NCBI RefSeq assembly: GCF_026340675.1
Contig: NZ_JAPEOX010000001.1
Coordinates: 1,302,001 to 1,366,000, forward strand
DNA from: Streptomyces sp. NBC_01264
GTDB taxonomy: Bacteria; Actinomycetota; Actinomycetes; Streptomycetales; Streptomycetaceae
Direction of reading: 5' to 3'
DNA length: 64,000 nucleotides
How positions within the stretch are numbered: position 1 is the stretch's first letter; every line of letters begins with the position of its first letter. Positions 50,731 through 60,099 of the stretch are shown piece by piece. The notes under the pieces were generated by a model. That model was not told where the DNA came from. It made no database searches and worked only from the letters and a program-made list of their open reading frames with translations. Both the position numbers and the translations under genes were made by a program.

Positions 50731-50921
50731 GGCGGGATCTTCGTCTGCGGGTACGGCCGGGGTCAATGACCCCGGCTCCGCGGATGCCCGACCGGAACAT
50801 CCGGGGATACCAAACGGCATGTTGACATGACGTCAGGTGGCCTGCATGAGTGTGGGGGCACACCTGCACCACCCACCCGCTCGGGCGATCGCGCCCGTCC
50901 GCAGGCTACTTGGGAGGTACG

Positions 50922-53369
50922 TTGCGCCTACTCCACGGACACGGTCGCGCCCGCCCGCTCCTCCGTCGCGTCGCCGTCACCGGCACCGCACTGCTGATCG
51001 CCGCCTCGGCGATACCCGAGGCCGCCGCCCGCGACCAGGGCTCCGGCCCGTCCGGCGGTGGCCTGTCGGCCGTCATCCGGTACACCGAGAACGGGATCCC
51101 GCACATCCTGGCCCGGGACTACGCCCACCTCGGTTTCGGCACCGGCTGGGCGCAGGCCGCCGACCAGGTGTGCGTGCTCGCCGACGGGTTCCTGACCGTT
51201 TCCGGGGAGCGGTCGCGGTGGTTCGGCCCGGACGCCGTGCCCGACGGTTCGCTCTCCTCCGCCGCCGGGAACCTCTCCAGCGACCTGTTCTTCAAGGGCG
51301 TGCGCGACTCCGGCGCCGTGGAGCGGCTGCTGGCCGTGCCCGCGCCGGCCGGGCCGGGCAAGGAGGTCAAGGAGCTGATGCGGGGCTGGGCCGCCGGCTA
51401 CAACGCCTGGCTGGCCCAGAACGAGATCACCGACCCGGCCTGCAAGGGCGCCGGGTGGGTGCGCCCGGTCACCGGCACCGACGTCGCCGCCCGCGGCCTC
51501 GCCGTCTCGGTCCTCGGCGGCCAGGGCCGCGCCGTCGACGGGATCACCTCGGCAAGGCCCCCGGGTGCCACGACCGTCCCGGCCGCCCCGGAGGCTGCCG
51601 GCCCCGATCCGGCGGCGGCCGCGGAGGCGGCCCGGGAGTTCTTCGACACCACCCGCTACGACAGGGGCTCCAACGCGGTGGCCTTCGCGGGCTCCACCAC
51701 CGCGAACGGCTCCGGCCTGCTCCTCGGCAACCCGCACTACCCGTGGCAGGGCGGCCGCCGGTTCTGGCAGTCGCAGCAGACCATTCCCGGCGAGCTGAAC
51801 GTCTCCGGCGGCTCGCTGCTGGGCACCACCGTGGTGAACATCGGCTTCAACGAGAAGGTCGCCTGGAGCCACACGGTGGCCACCGGCACCCCCGTCAACC
51901 TGCACCAGCTGAGCCTCGATCCGGCCGACCCGACCACCTATCTGGTGGACGGCAAGCCGGAGAAGATGACCGCACGCACCGTCAGCGTCCAGGTCGCGGG
52001 CGGCTCCCCGGTCACCCGGACCCAGTGGTGGACCCGCTACGGCCCGGTCCTGTCCGGCCTCGGCGCCGGCCTCCCGCTCCCCTGGACCACGACCACCGCC
52101 TACGCGCTGGCCGACCCCAACGCCGTGAACCTGCGCGGCTCCGACACCGCCCTGGCCATGGGCAGGGCCCGCTCGGTCGCCGGTGTCCAGGACGCCCTGC
52201 GGCGCACGCAGGGCCTGCCGTGGGTCAACACGGTGGCCGCCGATTCGGCGGGCGACACCCTCTTCACCCAGTCCCAGGTGCTCCCCCGCATCACGGACGA
52301 GCTCGCCGCGCGCTGCTCGACCCCGCTGGGCAGGGCCACGTACACCTCCTCGGGGCTGGCGGTGCTCGACGGCTCGCGCGGCGACTGCGCGCCCGGCTCC
52401 GACCCGGACGCGGTGCAGCCCGGGGTCTTCGGCCCGGGCCGGGCGCCGACGCTGCGGGGCGCCGATTACGCCGAGAACTCCAACGACAGTGCCTGGCTGG
52501 CCAACGCGGACCGGCCGATCACCGGCTACGAGCGGATCTGGGGCAATGCCGGAACTCCGCGCTCGCTGCGCACCCGGGGCGCCCTGGAGGACATCTCGGC
52601 GATGGCGGCCCGGGGCGGGCTGACGGTGGCGGACCTGGAGGAGCAGCAGTTCGCGAACCGGGTTCCGGCCGGTGATCTGGCGGCCGCCGACGCGGCGAAG
52701 GCCTGCGCGGCCCTGCCGGGCGGGACGGCCACGGGCTCCGACGGCGCCGCCGTGGACGTGTCGGCGGCCTGCGGGGTGCTGGCGACCTGGGACCACAAGG
52801 CCGATACCACGAGCCGCGGCGGGCTGCTCTTCGACCGGTTCTGGCGGAAGCTGACCGCGACCACGGCGGCCAAGGACCTGTGGCTGGTGCCCTTCGACGC
52901 GGCCGATCCGGTACGGACGCCCCGCACGCTCAACCAGGCGGCGCCCGGGATCGGGCGGGCCCTCGCCGACACGGTGACGGAGCTGAGGAAGGCGGGCATC
53001 CCTGCGGACGCCCCGCTCGGGGAGCACCAGTTCGTGGTGCGCGGCGGGCAGAAGCTGCCGGTGGGCGGCGGAACGGAGGCCCTGGGCGTCTGGAACAAGA
53101 TCGAGGCTCCGTGGAACGCGGCGGCCGGCGGCTACGCGGAGGTCCTGCACGGCTCCAGTCACATCCAGGCGGTCGGCTGGGACGGCAGCCGGTGCCCGGT
53201 GGCGCGCACGCTGCTGACGTACGGCCAGTCCTCGAACCCGAATTCCCCGTACGCGGCCGACCAGACCCGGCTCTTCTCCCAGGAACGCTGGGTGAGGGCA
53301 CGGTTCTGCGAGCGGGACATCCTCACCTCGCCCCGGCTGAAGGTGGTCTGGCCGCGCGAGCGGCGCTGA
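50922..53369 (+). CDS. Penicillin acylase family (AHL acylase-like) Ntn hydrolase
   Basis: This 815-residue secreted precursor starts at TTG 50922, four bases after GGGAGG (50912-50917). The signal peptide is LRRVAVTGTALLIAASAIPEAAA (about 13-36). The alpha chain and spacer end at Gly249, and the autoprocessed Ntn nucleophile is Ser250 in YDRGSNAVAFAGS. The following beta chain has GSLLGTTVVNIGFNEKVAWSHT and the Asn-containing ENSNDSAWLAN motif typical of the acylase oxyanion hole. The family hydrolyses N-acyl amides such as penicillin G, AHL and echinocandin-type lipopeptides. A perfect hairpin follows. Confidence 0.93.
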   Translation: MRLLHGHGRARPLLRRVAVTGTALLIAASAIPEAAARDQGSGPSGGGLSAVIRYTENGIPHILARDYAHLGFGTGWAQAADQVCVLADGFLTVSGERSRWFGPDAVPDGSLSSAAGNLSSDLFFKGVRDSGAVERLLAVPAPAGPGKEVKELMRGWAAGYNAWLAQNEITDPACKGAGWVRPVTGTDVAARGLAVSVLGGQGRAVDGITSARPPGATTVPAAPEAAGPDPAAAAEAAREFFDTTRYDRGSNAVAFAGSTTANGSGLLLGNPHYPWQGGRRFWQSQQTIPGELNVSGGSLLGTTVVNIGFNEKVAWSHTVATGTPVNLHQLSLDPADPTTYLVDGKPEKMTARTVSVQVAGGSPVTRTQWWTRYGPVLSGLGAGLPLPWTTTTAYALADPNAVNLRGSDTALAMGRARSVAGVQDALRRTQGLPWVNTVAADSAGDTLFTQSQVLPRITDELAARCSTPLGRATYTSSGLAVLDGSRGDCAPGSDPDAVQPGVFGPGRAPTLRGADYAENSNDSAWLANADRPITGYERIWGNAGTPRSLRTRGALEDISAMAARGGLTVADLEEQQFANRVPAGDLAAADAAKACAALPGGTATGSDGAAVDVSAACGVLATWDHKADTTSRGGLLFDRFWRKLTATTAAKDLWLVPFDAADPVRTPRTLNQAAPGIGRALADTVTELRKAGIPADAPLGEHQFVVRGGQKLPVGGGTEALGVWNKIEAPWNAAAGGYAEVLHGSSHIQAVGWDGSRCPVARTLLTYGQSSNPNSPYAADQTRLFSQERWVRARFCERDILTSPRLKVVWPRERR

Positions 53370-53376
53370 CACCCGT

Positions 53377-53419
53377 GCGACCCGTACGACAGGCCCTGGC
53401 GGCTGGTCGTACGGGTCGC
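53377..53419. terminator. Hairpin between the convergent acylase and antiporter genes
   Basis: GCGACCCGTACGAC (53377-53390) and GTCGTACGGGTCGC (53406-53419) form a perfect 14-bp stem around a 15-base loop. The stem starts eight bases after the acylase stop and ends eight bases before the opposing antiporter stop. Confidence 0.85.
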
Positions 53420-53426
53420 GGCGTGC

Positions 53427-54566
53427 TCAGGGGCTGACGGCGAGGAAGAGGTACGCGGCCAGCAGCACCATGTGGACGCCGCCCTGGAGCAGCGTGGCGC
53501 GGCCCGGGACGATGGTGAGGGCGCCGACGACCACGGTCAGCGCGAGCAGCACCATGTGGACCGGTTCGAGCCCGAGCACCAGCGGTCCGGAGAGCCAGAC
53601 CGTGGCGAGGGCGATGGCCGGGATGGTCAGGCCGATGCTCGCGATGGCGGAGCCGTAGGCGAGGTTGAGGCTCGTCTGCACCCGGTCGCGGCGGGCCGCG
53701 CGGACGGCGGCCAGGGTCTCGGGGGCCAGGACGAGCAGGGCGATGATCACACCGACCACGGCGTACGGCAGGCCGAGGTCGGCGACCCCGCGCTCGATGG
53801 TCGGGGAGACGGCCTTGGCGTTCCCGACGACCGCGACGAGCGCGACGAGCAGCAGCCCGAGGCTGATCAGGGCGGCGCGCGCGGTGGGCGGTTCGGCGTG
53901 CTCGTCCTCCTCGCCCGCCGCGGCCGCTGCGGCGGCCTGCGCCGCCTCCTTGCGGATCCGCTTCGTGTCGACGGGCAGGAAGTAGTCGCGGTGACGGACC
54001 GTCTGGACGGCGACGAACAGGCCGTAGAGGGCGAGAGAGGCGGTGGCGGCGAAGGCGAGCTGGGCCGTGGAGAACTCGGGGCCGGGCTTGGAGGTGGTGA
54101 AGGTGGGGAGCACCAGACTGAGTACGGCGAGCGTGGCGACGGTGGCCAGGGCCGCGCCCGAGCCCTCGGCGTTGAAGACCGCGACACGGTTGCGCAGGGC
54201 CCCGACGAGCAGGGACAGGCCGACGATGCCGTTGCACGTGATCATGACGGCGGCGAAGACGGTGTCGCGGGCCAGGGAGGCTGTCTTGTCGCCTCCGTCG
54301 GCCAGCAGGGTGACGATGAGGGCCACTTCGATGACGGTGACCGCGACGGCGAGCACCAGTGAGCCGAAGGGTTCGCCGACCCGGTGGGCGACGACCTCGG
54401 CGTGGTGGACCGCCGCCAGCACGGCGCCGGCCAGGCAGAGCGCCACCAGGGCCACGGCGAGCGTGGGCAGGTCGCGTCCCCAGCTGAAGGCGAGCGCGAC
54501 GAGCGCCACCACGGGGACCACGACGGTCCAGTCGATCAGGGGAGCTCTGTGCGTTGCCGTACTCAT
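53427..54566 (-). CDS. Calcium/sodium:proton antiporter (ChaA/CaCA family)
   Basis: This 379-residue membrane protein starts at ATG 54566 (MSTATHRAPLIDW). It has about 11 transmembrane helices in two inverted halves. The key acid motifs are HHAEVVAHRVGEPFGSLVLAVAVTVIEVALIV in the first and LLVLAPETLAAVRAARRDRVQTSLNLAYGSAIASIGLTIPA in the second half, the alpha repeats of CaCA antiporters. It exports Ca2+ or Na+ in exchange for protons. A helical, Ala/Glu-rich cytosolic loop (about 215-250) connects the halves. Confidence 0.92.
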   Translation of the reverse strand: MSTATHRAPLIDWTVVVPVVALVALAFSWGRDLPTLAVALVALCLAGAVLAAVHHAEVVAHRVGEPFGSLVLAVAVTVIEVALIVTLLADGGDKTASLARDTVFAAVMITCNGIVGLSLLVGALRNRVAVFNAEGSGAALATVATLAVLSLVLPTFTTSKPGPEFSTAQLAFAATASLALYGLFVAVQTVRHRDYFLPVDTKRIRKEAAQAAAAAAAGEEDEHAEPPTARAALISLGLLLVALVAVVGNAKAVSPTIERGVADLGLPYAVVGVIIALLVLAPETLAAVRAARRDRVQTSLNLAYGSAIASIGLTIPAIALATVWLSGPLVLGLEPVHMVLLALTVVVGALTIVPGRATLLQGGVHMVLLAAYLFLAVSP

Positions 54567-54746
54567 ATCAGCCAACTTGCCAGAACTGTTCCGCTTGTGC
54601 GGAGCAACAGCCGCCTTCAGGGCCCTGACGTGGCACTTCTCACGAAACTCCGGGCGTGGCGGACGGATGTCCGGGGGGTCGGCGCCGCACGGCCGACCCC
54701 CCGGCACCGGTCCCGGCACCGCCCCCCCACCGGGGCGGCCCGGTGC

Positions 54747-56300
54747 TCACATCGCGCGGTCGTGGCCCTCCCAGTACGGCTCGCGCAGGCGGCGCTTGTA
54801 CAGCTTGCCGTTGGGGTCGCGCGGCATCGTCTCGATGAAGTCGACGGTCTTGGGCCGCTTGTACCCGGCCAGTTGCCGCTCGCAGTGGTTCAGGATCTCC
54901 GCGGCCAGGGCGTCGCTCGCCGCGAAGCCCTCGGCCGGTTCGATGACCGCCTTGACCTCCTCGCCCCAGGAGGGGTGCGGGATGCCGAAGGCGGCGGCGT
55001 CCGCGACCGCCGGATGCGTGAGCAGTGCCGACTCGATCTCCGCCGGGTAGATGTTCACCCCGCCCGAGATGATCATGTCGATCTTCCGGTCGCGGAGGAA
55101 GAGGTAGCCCTCCTCGTCCATCAGGCCGAGGTCTCCGACGGTGAAGAAGTCGCCGATGCGGTTCTTCTTCGTCTTGCCCTCGTCCTTGTGGTAGCTGAAG
55201 CCACCGGTGTTCATCTTGATGTAGACGGTCCCGAGTTCCCCGGCGGGCAGTCGCTCGCCGTCGTCGTCGAAGATGGCGAGCTCGCTGATCGGCCAGGCCT
55301 TGCCGACGGTTCCCGGCTTCTTCAGCCAGTCCTCGGCCGTCGCGAAGGCGCCGCCGCCCTCGCTCGCCGCGTAGTACTCCTCCACGCACCCGCCCCACCA
55401 GTCGATCATCGCCCGCTTGACGTGGTCGGGGCAGGGCGCGGCGCCGTGGATGGCGTGCCGCATGGAGGAGACGTCGTACGCGTCCTTCGTCTCCTGCGGG
55501 AGCGCGAGGAGCCGGTGGAACTGCGTCGGGACCATGTGGGTGTGCGTGCAGGCGTGCGCGTCGATCAGGCGCAGCATCTCCTCGGCGGTCCACTTGTCCA
55601 TCAGGACGAGCGGGTGCCCGATGTGCAGGGCCGCGGCCGCGAACTGCAGGACCGCCGTGTGGTAGAGCGGCGAGCACACGAGGTGGACGTTGTCGTCGAA
55701 GGCGCGGATGCCGAAGATGCCGAGGAAGCCGCCGAGGTACGTCTCCTCCGGGAGCTTGCCGGGCAGCGGGCGGCGGATGCCGCGCGGCCGGCCGGTGGTG
55801 CCGGAGGTGTAGTTCATGACCCAGCCGAGCGTGCGGTCGGCGGGGGCGGTGTCCGGCTGCCCGTCGAGCAGTTCGCCGTACGAGCGGAAACCCGAGACCG
55901 CTCCGACGGCGTACCGGTGGCTCGCGGGCAGGCCCGCCTCGTCGGCCGCGGCGGTGGCGGCGTCGGCGAAGCGTTCGTGGGCGACGAGCACCTTGGCTCC
56001 GGAGTCGGAGACGATCCAGGCGATCTCGGGGCCCACGAGGTGGTGGTTGACGGGGACGAGGTAGAACCCGGCCTGGGAGGCGGCCAGGTAGGCGGTGAGG
56101 AACTCGACGCTGTTGGGGAGGACGACCGCGAAGACGTCGCCCTTCTCCAGGCCGGCGGCGCGCAGTCCGTGCACGAGGCGGTTGACGTCGGCGTGCAGCC
56201 GCGCGGCGGACCAGGTCTCGCCCTCGGGGGTGACCAGGACGGTGCGCTCGGGGTCGGCGGTCGCCTGGGCCCAGAAGCCATTGGGGGGTGTGTCGGTCAT
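54747..56300 (-). CDS. AMP-forming acyl-CoA synthetase
   Basis: This 517-residue protein begins MTDTPPNGFWAQATADPERTVLVTPEGETWSAARLHADVNRLV. It has MNYTSGTTGRPRGIRR, EEYYAASEGGGAFAT, RDRKIDMIISGGVNIYPAEIES and the terminal RDPNGKLYKRRL. It lies 20 bp after the nitronate-monooxygenase-type gene on the same strand and is the second gene of that operon. Because the operon carries the shared operator upstream, it probably belongs to the same catabolic regulon as the KstD-like and FadD19-like genes. Confidence 0.9.
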   Translation of the reverse strand: MTDTPPNGFWAQATADPERTVLVTPEGETWSAARLHADVNRLVHGLRAAGLEKGDVFAVVLPNSVEFLTAYLAASQAGFYLVPVNHHLVGPEIAWIVSDSGAKVLVAHERFADAATAAADEAGLPASHRYAVGAVSGFRSYGELLDGQPDTAPADRTLGWVMNYTSGTTGRPRGIRRPLPGKLPEETYLGGFLGIFGIRAFDDNVHLVCSPLYHTAVLQFAAAALHIGHPLVLMDKWTAEEMLRLIDAHACTHTHMVPTQFHRLLALPQETKDAYDVSSMRHAIHGAAPCPDHVKRAMIDWWGGCVEEYYAASEGGGAFATAEDWLKKPGTVGKAWPISELAIFDDDGERLPAGELGTVYIKMNTGGFSYHKDEGKTKKNRIGDFFTVGDLGLMDEEGYLFLRDRKIDMIISGGVNIYPAEIESALLTHPAVADAAAFGIPHPSWGEEVKAVIEPAEGFAASDALAAEILNHCERQLAGYKRPKTVDFIETMPRDPNGKLYKRRLREPYWEGHDRAM

Positions 56301-56320
56301 CTTGTCCACTCCTCGGAGCC

Positions 56321-57427
56321 TCAGGCCCGGCCGGCGATGCGGGTGATGCGGTCGATGGCGCGCTCGAAGCCGCTGGTGAGGTCGTCGAAGACGGCCTGGA
56401 CGCTGCGTTCGCTGTTCATCCGGCCGACGATCTGCCCGACGGGCGTGCCCAGCAGCGGCTGGATCTCGTACTTCTGGATGCGGGACACGGCCTCCGCGAC
56501 GAGGAGTCCCTGCAGGGGCATCGGCAGGGCGCCGGGGCCCTCCGGGTCGTCCCACGCGTCGGTCCACTCGGTGCGCAGCTGCCGGGCGGGCTTGCCGGTC
56601 AGCGCCCGGGAGCGGACGGTGTCGCCGGAACCGGCCGCGAGCAGCTTCTCGGTGAGGGCGCGGGAGTGCATGTCCGCCTCGGTGGTGGTCAGCCAGAGGG
56701 AGCCGAGCCAGGCGCCCTGGGCGCCGAGGGCCAGTCCGGCGGCGATCTGCTCGCCGCTGCCGATGCCTCCGGCGGCGAGGACCGGGAGCGGGGCGACGGC
56801 CTCCACCACCTCGGGCACCAGGACCATGGTGGCGATGTCCCCGGTGTGTCCGCCGGCCTCGTAGCCCTGGGCGACGACGATGTCGATGCCGGCCTCGGCG
56901 TGCCGGCGGGCGTGCTTGGCGCTGCCCGCGAGGGCGGCGACGAGGACTCCGTGGTCGTGGGCGCGCGCGATGACGTCGGCGGGCGGGGAACCCAGCGCGT
57001 TCGCGAGGAGTTTGATGGGGTAGTCGAAGGCGACGTCGAGCTGGTTGCGGGCGACCTGCTCCATCCAGCCGGTGATGCGCCAGCCGGAGGCCTCGCCCTC
57101 GGCGAGTTCGGGTACGTGGTGTTTGGCGAGGGTGTCGCGGACGTACTCCCGGTGCGCGGCCGGGATCATCGCCTCGATGTCGGCCTCGCTGACGCCGTCG
57201 ACGGCCTTCTTCGCGGGCATGACCACGTCGAGCCCGTAGGGCTTGCCGTCGGTATGCTCCTGCATCCAGTCGAGGTCGCGCTTGAGGTCGTCGGGGGCGG
57301 TGTAGCGGACCGCCCCGAGCACCCCGAACCCGCCCGCGCGGGTGATGGCAGCGGCCACCGCCGGGAAGGGCGTGAAGCCGAAGATGGCGTGCTCTATTCC
57401 CAGTTTTCTGCTCAGCTCCGTCTCCAT
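56321..57427 (-). CDS. Nitronate monooxygenase / FMN-dependent enoyl reductase-type protein
   Basis: This 368-residue protein begins METELSRKLGIEHAIFGFTPFPAVAAAITRAGGFGVLGAVRY and has the FMN-phosphate motifs AQGYEAGGHTGDIATMVLV (with catalytic His) and AAGGIGSGEQIAAGLALGAQGAWLGS. The fold is the NMO/2-nitropropane dioxygenase TIM barrel; related enzymes such as IpdC of steroid degraders act as enoyl-CoA-type reductases. Start codon ATG 57427 lies 44 bp from the shared operator at 57471. It is the first gene of a two-gene operon with the acyl-CoA synthetase. Confidence 0.87.
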   Translation of the reverse strand: METELSRKLGIEHAIFGFTPFPAVAAAITRAGGFGVLGAVRYTAPDDLKRDLDWMQEHTDGKPYGLDVVMPAKKAVDGVSEADIEAMIPAAHREYVRDTLAKHHVPELAEGEASGWRITGWMEQVARNQLDVAFDYPIKLLANALGSPPADVIARAHDHGVLVAALAGSAKHARRHAEAGIDIVVAQGYEAGGHTGDIATMVLVPEVVEAVAPLPVLAAGGIGSGEQIAAGLALGAQGAWLGSLWLTTTEADMHSRALTEKLLAAGSGDTVRSRALTGKPARQLRTEWTDAWDDPEGPGALPMPLQGLLVAEAVSRIQKYEIQPLLGTPVGQIVGRMNSERSVQAVFDDLTSGFERAIDRITRIAGRA

Positions 57428-57470
57428 GGGCGGCAGGATGCCGCAGCCCGGCCGCCGAGGGAAGGGGTTT

Positions 57471-57487
57471 TCTGATGCAGCGTCAGA
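57471..57487. promoter_or_regulatory. TCTGA-N7-TCAGA operator upstream of the NMO-type operon
   Basis: TCTGATGCAGCGTCAGA, within TTTTCTGATGCAGCGTCAGA (57468-57487), is the third copy of the shared motif. It begins 43 bp upstream of the NMO-type ATG (57427). The next gene on the other strand starts 86 bp away at 57573 and could also be affected. Confidence 0.7.
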
Positions 57488-57572
57488 TTCTTTGCCGGCC
57501 GGTCACCGCGGGGCCCGCCTCCGGAGCGGGCAGATACTCGGGAGGGCACGACGGCGGACGGGAGGACCGGGC

Positions 57573-59618
57573 ATGAAGGCACCAGGGGAAGCCGGGAACG
57601 ACGGTGACACGAAGGGCTCCGGCCCGACCGGCCCGACGGCCCCCGACGGCGGCGGCAGCGCGCCCGGGACGGAGGGCGGCGGGGTCGGCGCGGACGGGGC
57701 CTGGCTCGAGGCGGACGGCGGCGTGCCCGGGACGGAGGGCGGCGCGATCGAGGCGGACGGCAGCGCGCTGGAGGCGGACGACACCGCGCCAGAGGCAGCC
57801 GGCGCCGCACGCGAGGCGGACGGCGGCGCCGGAGGCGTGCGCGGGCTCACCCGGCGGCGGCTCGGGGCGCGGCTGCTCGCGCTGGGCGGTGTGCTCGTGC
57901 TCCAGGCCGCGCTGCCCGGGGCCGCGGGGGCCTCCGGGGGGCCGGCCGAGCGGCGCGCGCTCCAGGGACTGCGGCTGCGGTACGGGTCCGCCCGCCAGGC
58001 CGGGCTGCTGGAGAAGCACCTCGAAGGGGTGGCGGACGAGGCGCGGCGCTTCCTCGGCCCCTCCCCCGAACACCCTTACTACTCCGGAGCCGTGGTCCTC
58101 GCCGGCCGGGGCCGCACCGTGGCGCTGCACCGGGCGATGGGCGACGCCGTCCGGTACGCCGACTACGACGGCCGCACCGACCGGGTCCGGGAGTTCCCGG
58201 CCGCCCAGCGGATCGCGATGGCCGAGGACACGGTCTTCGACCTGGCCTCCCTCTCCAAGCTGTTCACCTCCCTGCTGGCCGTGCAGCAGATGGAGCGCGG
58301 ACGCCTCGAGCTGGAGGCGCCGGTGAACCGGTACCTGCCCGAGTTCACGGGCGGGGGCAAGGAGTCGGTCACCGTGCGCCAGCTCCTCACGCACACCTCG
58401 GGCCTCCGCTCCTGGGCCCCCTTCTACCAGGAGCCCACCAAGGCGGGTCAGTTGAGGCTGCTGTGGTCGGTGCGGCCCCAGGAGACCCCGGGGACGGTCT
58501 ACCGCTATTCCGACCTCAACCTCATCGCCCTCCAACTGCTCCTGGAACGGATCACCGGTCACACTCTGGACCTCCTGCTCCAGGACGAGATCACCGCTCC
58601 GCTCGGGATGCACCGCACTCGTTACAACCCACCGCTCTCCTGGCGCCGGGCCACGGCCGCCACCGAGGTGCAGCGCCCGCCCTGGTCCGGGCTGGACCGC
58701 GGGCTCGTCTGGGGCGAGGTCCACGACGAGAACGCGTACGCGCTGGGCGGAGTCGCCGGTCACGCCGGGGTCTTCGGCACCGCCTGGGACCTGGCGATCC
58801 TCGCCCGCACCCTCCTCGACGGCGGGGTCTACGCCGGCAGGCGGATCCTGCGCCCCGCCTCCGTCGAGCTCCTCTTCACCGACTACAACACCGTCTTCCC
58901 CGGCGACGACCACGGCCTGGGCTTCGAGCTCTACCAGCACTGGTACATGGGCGCCATGGCCACCCCGCACTCCGCCGGCCACACCGGTTTCACCGGCACC
59001 TCCCTGGTCCTGGACCCCTCCACGGACTCCTTCCTGATCCTGCTGGGCAACTCCGTCCACCCCGTGCGCACCTGGCGCGCCGGGAGCGCCCCGCGCGTCG
59101 CCACCGGCAACCGCTTCGCCCGCGCCGTCCCCGTCCGTACGAAGCACGGCGGCCCGGCCTGGTACTCCGGCATGGAGACCGGCGGCTCGGGCACCCTGAC
59201 GCTGCCGCCCCTCACCCCCAGCACGGGCGCCGCCCGGCTGCGCTGCGCGTTGTGGTGGGACACCGTGCCCGGCGCCGGAGCCCTGCACCTGGAGGCCTCC
59301 GCCGACGGGCAGACCTGGGAGCCGCTCCCCTTCACCACCGTCCGCACCACCGGCGGCGGCGCCGAACAGTGGCCGCGGGGCTCCGTCTCCGGCTGGTCGG
59401 GCCGCATCTGGCACCGCCTCGAAGCCCCGCTCGCCGCCTGGGCCGGCCGAGAGGTCCGCCTCCGCTTCCGCCACACCGCGCAGGGCCGTTACGTGGGCCG
59501 CGGCGTCTACGTCGACGTCCTGCGCGTCTCCGAACCCTCCCACCTCCTCTTCGCCGAGGACCGCCCCGCGGACGCCGCCCGCATCGAGACGACGGGCTGG
59601 TCCCGCTCGGCGGACTGA
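57573..59618 (+). CDS. Tat-exported serine hydrolase (beta-lactamase/PBP4* class C type) with long acidic leader
   Basis: This 681-residue protein starts at ATG 57573, seven bases after GGAGG. Residues of about 1-90 are Gly/Ala/Asp/Glu-rich with EADG repeats; then comes a Tat-like signal TRRRLGARLLALGGVLVL (about 93-115). The serine hydrolase domain has Ser226-Leu-Ser-Lys229 (SxxK), TYRYSD at 309-314 and GHTGFTGTS. A C-terminal Ig-like/galactose-binding-like domain (about 520-680) follows. The EADG leader preceding a Tat signal is unusual. Activity may be esterase or peptidase; the substrate is unknown. Confidence 0.85.
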   Translation: MKAPGEAGNDGDTKGSGPTGPTAPDGGGSAPGTEGGGVGADGAWLEADGGVPGTEGGAIEADGSALEADDTAPEAAGAAREADGGAGGVRGLTRRRLGARLLALGGVLVLQAALPGAAGASGGPAERRALQGLRLRYGSARQAGLLEKHLEGVADEARRFLGPSPEHPYYSGAVVLAGRGRTVALHRAMGDAVRYADYDGRTDRVREFPAAQRIAMAEDTVFDLASLSKLFTSLLAVQQMERGRLELEAPVNRYLPEFTGGGKESVTVRQLLTHTSGLRSWAPFYQEPTKAGQLRLLWSVRPQETPGTVYRYSDLNLIALQLLLERITGHTLDLLLQDEITAPLGMHRTRYNPPLSWRRATAATEVQRPPWSGLDRGLVWGEVHDENAYALGGVAGHAGVFGTAWDLAILARTLLDGGVYAGRRILRPASVELLFTDYNTVFPGDDHGLGFELYQHWYMGAMATPHSAGHTGFTGTSLVLDPSTDSFLILLGNSVHPVRTWRAGSAPRVATGNRFARAVPVRTKHGGPAWYSGMETGGSGTLTLPPLTPSTGAARLRCALWWDTVPGAGALHLEASADGQTWEPLPFTTVRTTGGGAEQWPRGSVSGWSGRIWHRLEAPLAAWAGREVRLRFRHTAQGRYVGRGVYVDVLRVSEPSHLLFAEDRPADAARIETTGWSRSAD

Positions 59619-59704
59619 AAGCCGCTCGCGCCTCGGGGCGCCCCGGCGCGGCCCGGTGCAGGACATCCCCCGGGGGTGACGGGCCCGGACCGCTCCGGCC
59701 CGCG

Positions 59705-60082
59705 CTACCGCGCGGCCCGCAGAGCCGCCGCGATCCGGTCGACGTCCAGGTCCACGACGACCTCCTCGCCGTCCCACACGCCACGCGAGGAGATCGCCAG
59801 GCCGATGAAGGCCAGCTCGGCGGCGTCCTCGCGCAGGTCGTACTCTTCGCGGCTCTCCTCGCCGATCCGGCCCAGTTCCTCGCGCTCCCAGGCGGCGACG
59901 GCCGGCTCCGCCACGGACCGGGGCAACCGCACACCGATCCGACCGATCTGAGGATCGAGATAAGCCCCGATCGCTGCCAGCACGGCCCGATCCCGCCGGT
60001 ATCTCACATACTGCTCGCGATCTTCCACGAGCCGAGCGTATCCATGCCCACCGAAGCCCCGGCCGCTTCCTGACGAAGGCAT
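59705..60082 (-). CDS. Hypothetical protein
   Basis: This 125-residue protein has ARLVEDREQYVRYRRDRAVLAAIGAYLDPQIGRIGVRLPRSVAEPAVAAWEREELG and a C-terminal DGEEVVVDLDVDRIAAALRAAR. It is helical and charged, and I do not recognise a family. The start is uncertain: ATG 60082 or GTG 60028, both with weak ribosome sites. It follows the TetR gene by 17 bp on the same strand, so it may be co-transcribed. Confidence 0.68.
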   Translation of the reverse strand: MPSSGSGRGFGGHGYARLVEDREQYVRYRRDRAVLAAIGAYLDPQIGRIGVRLPRSVAEPAVAAWEREELGRIGEESREEYDLREDAAELAFIGLAISSRGVWDGEEVVVDLDVDRIAAALRAAR

Positions 60083-60099
60083 GAGGTCACAGCGCCGGC

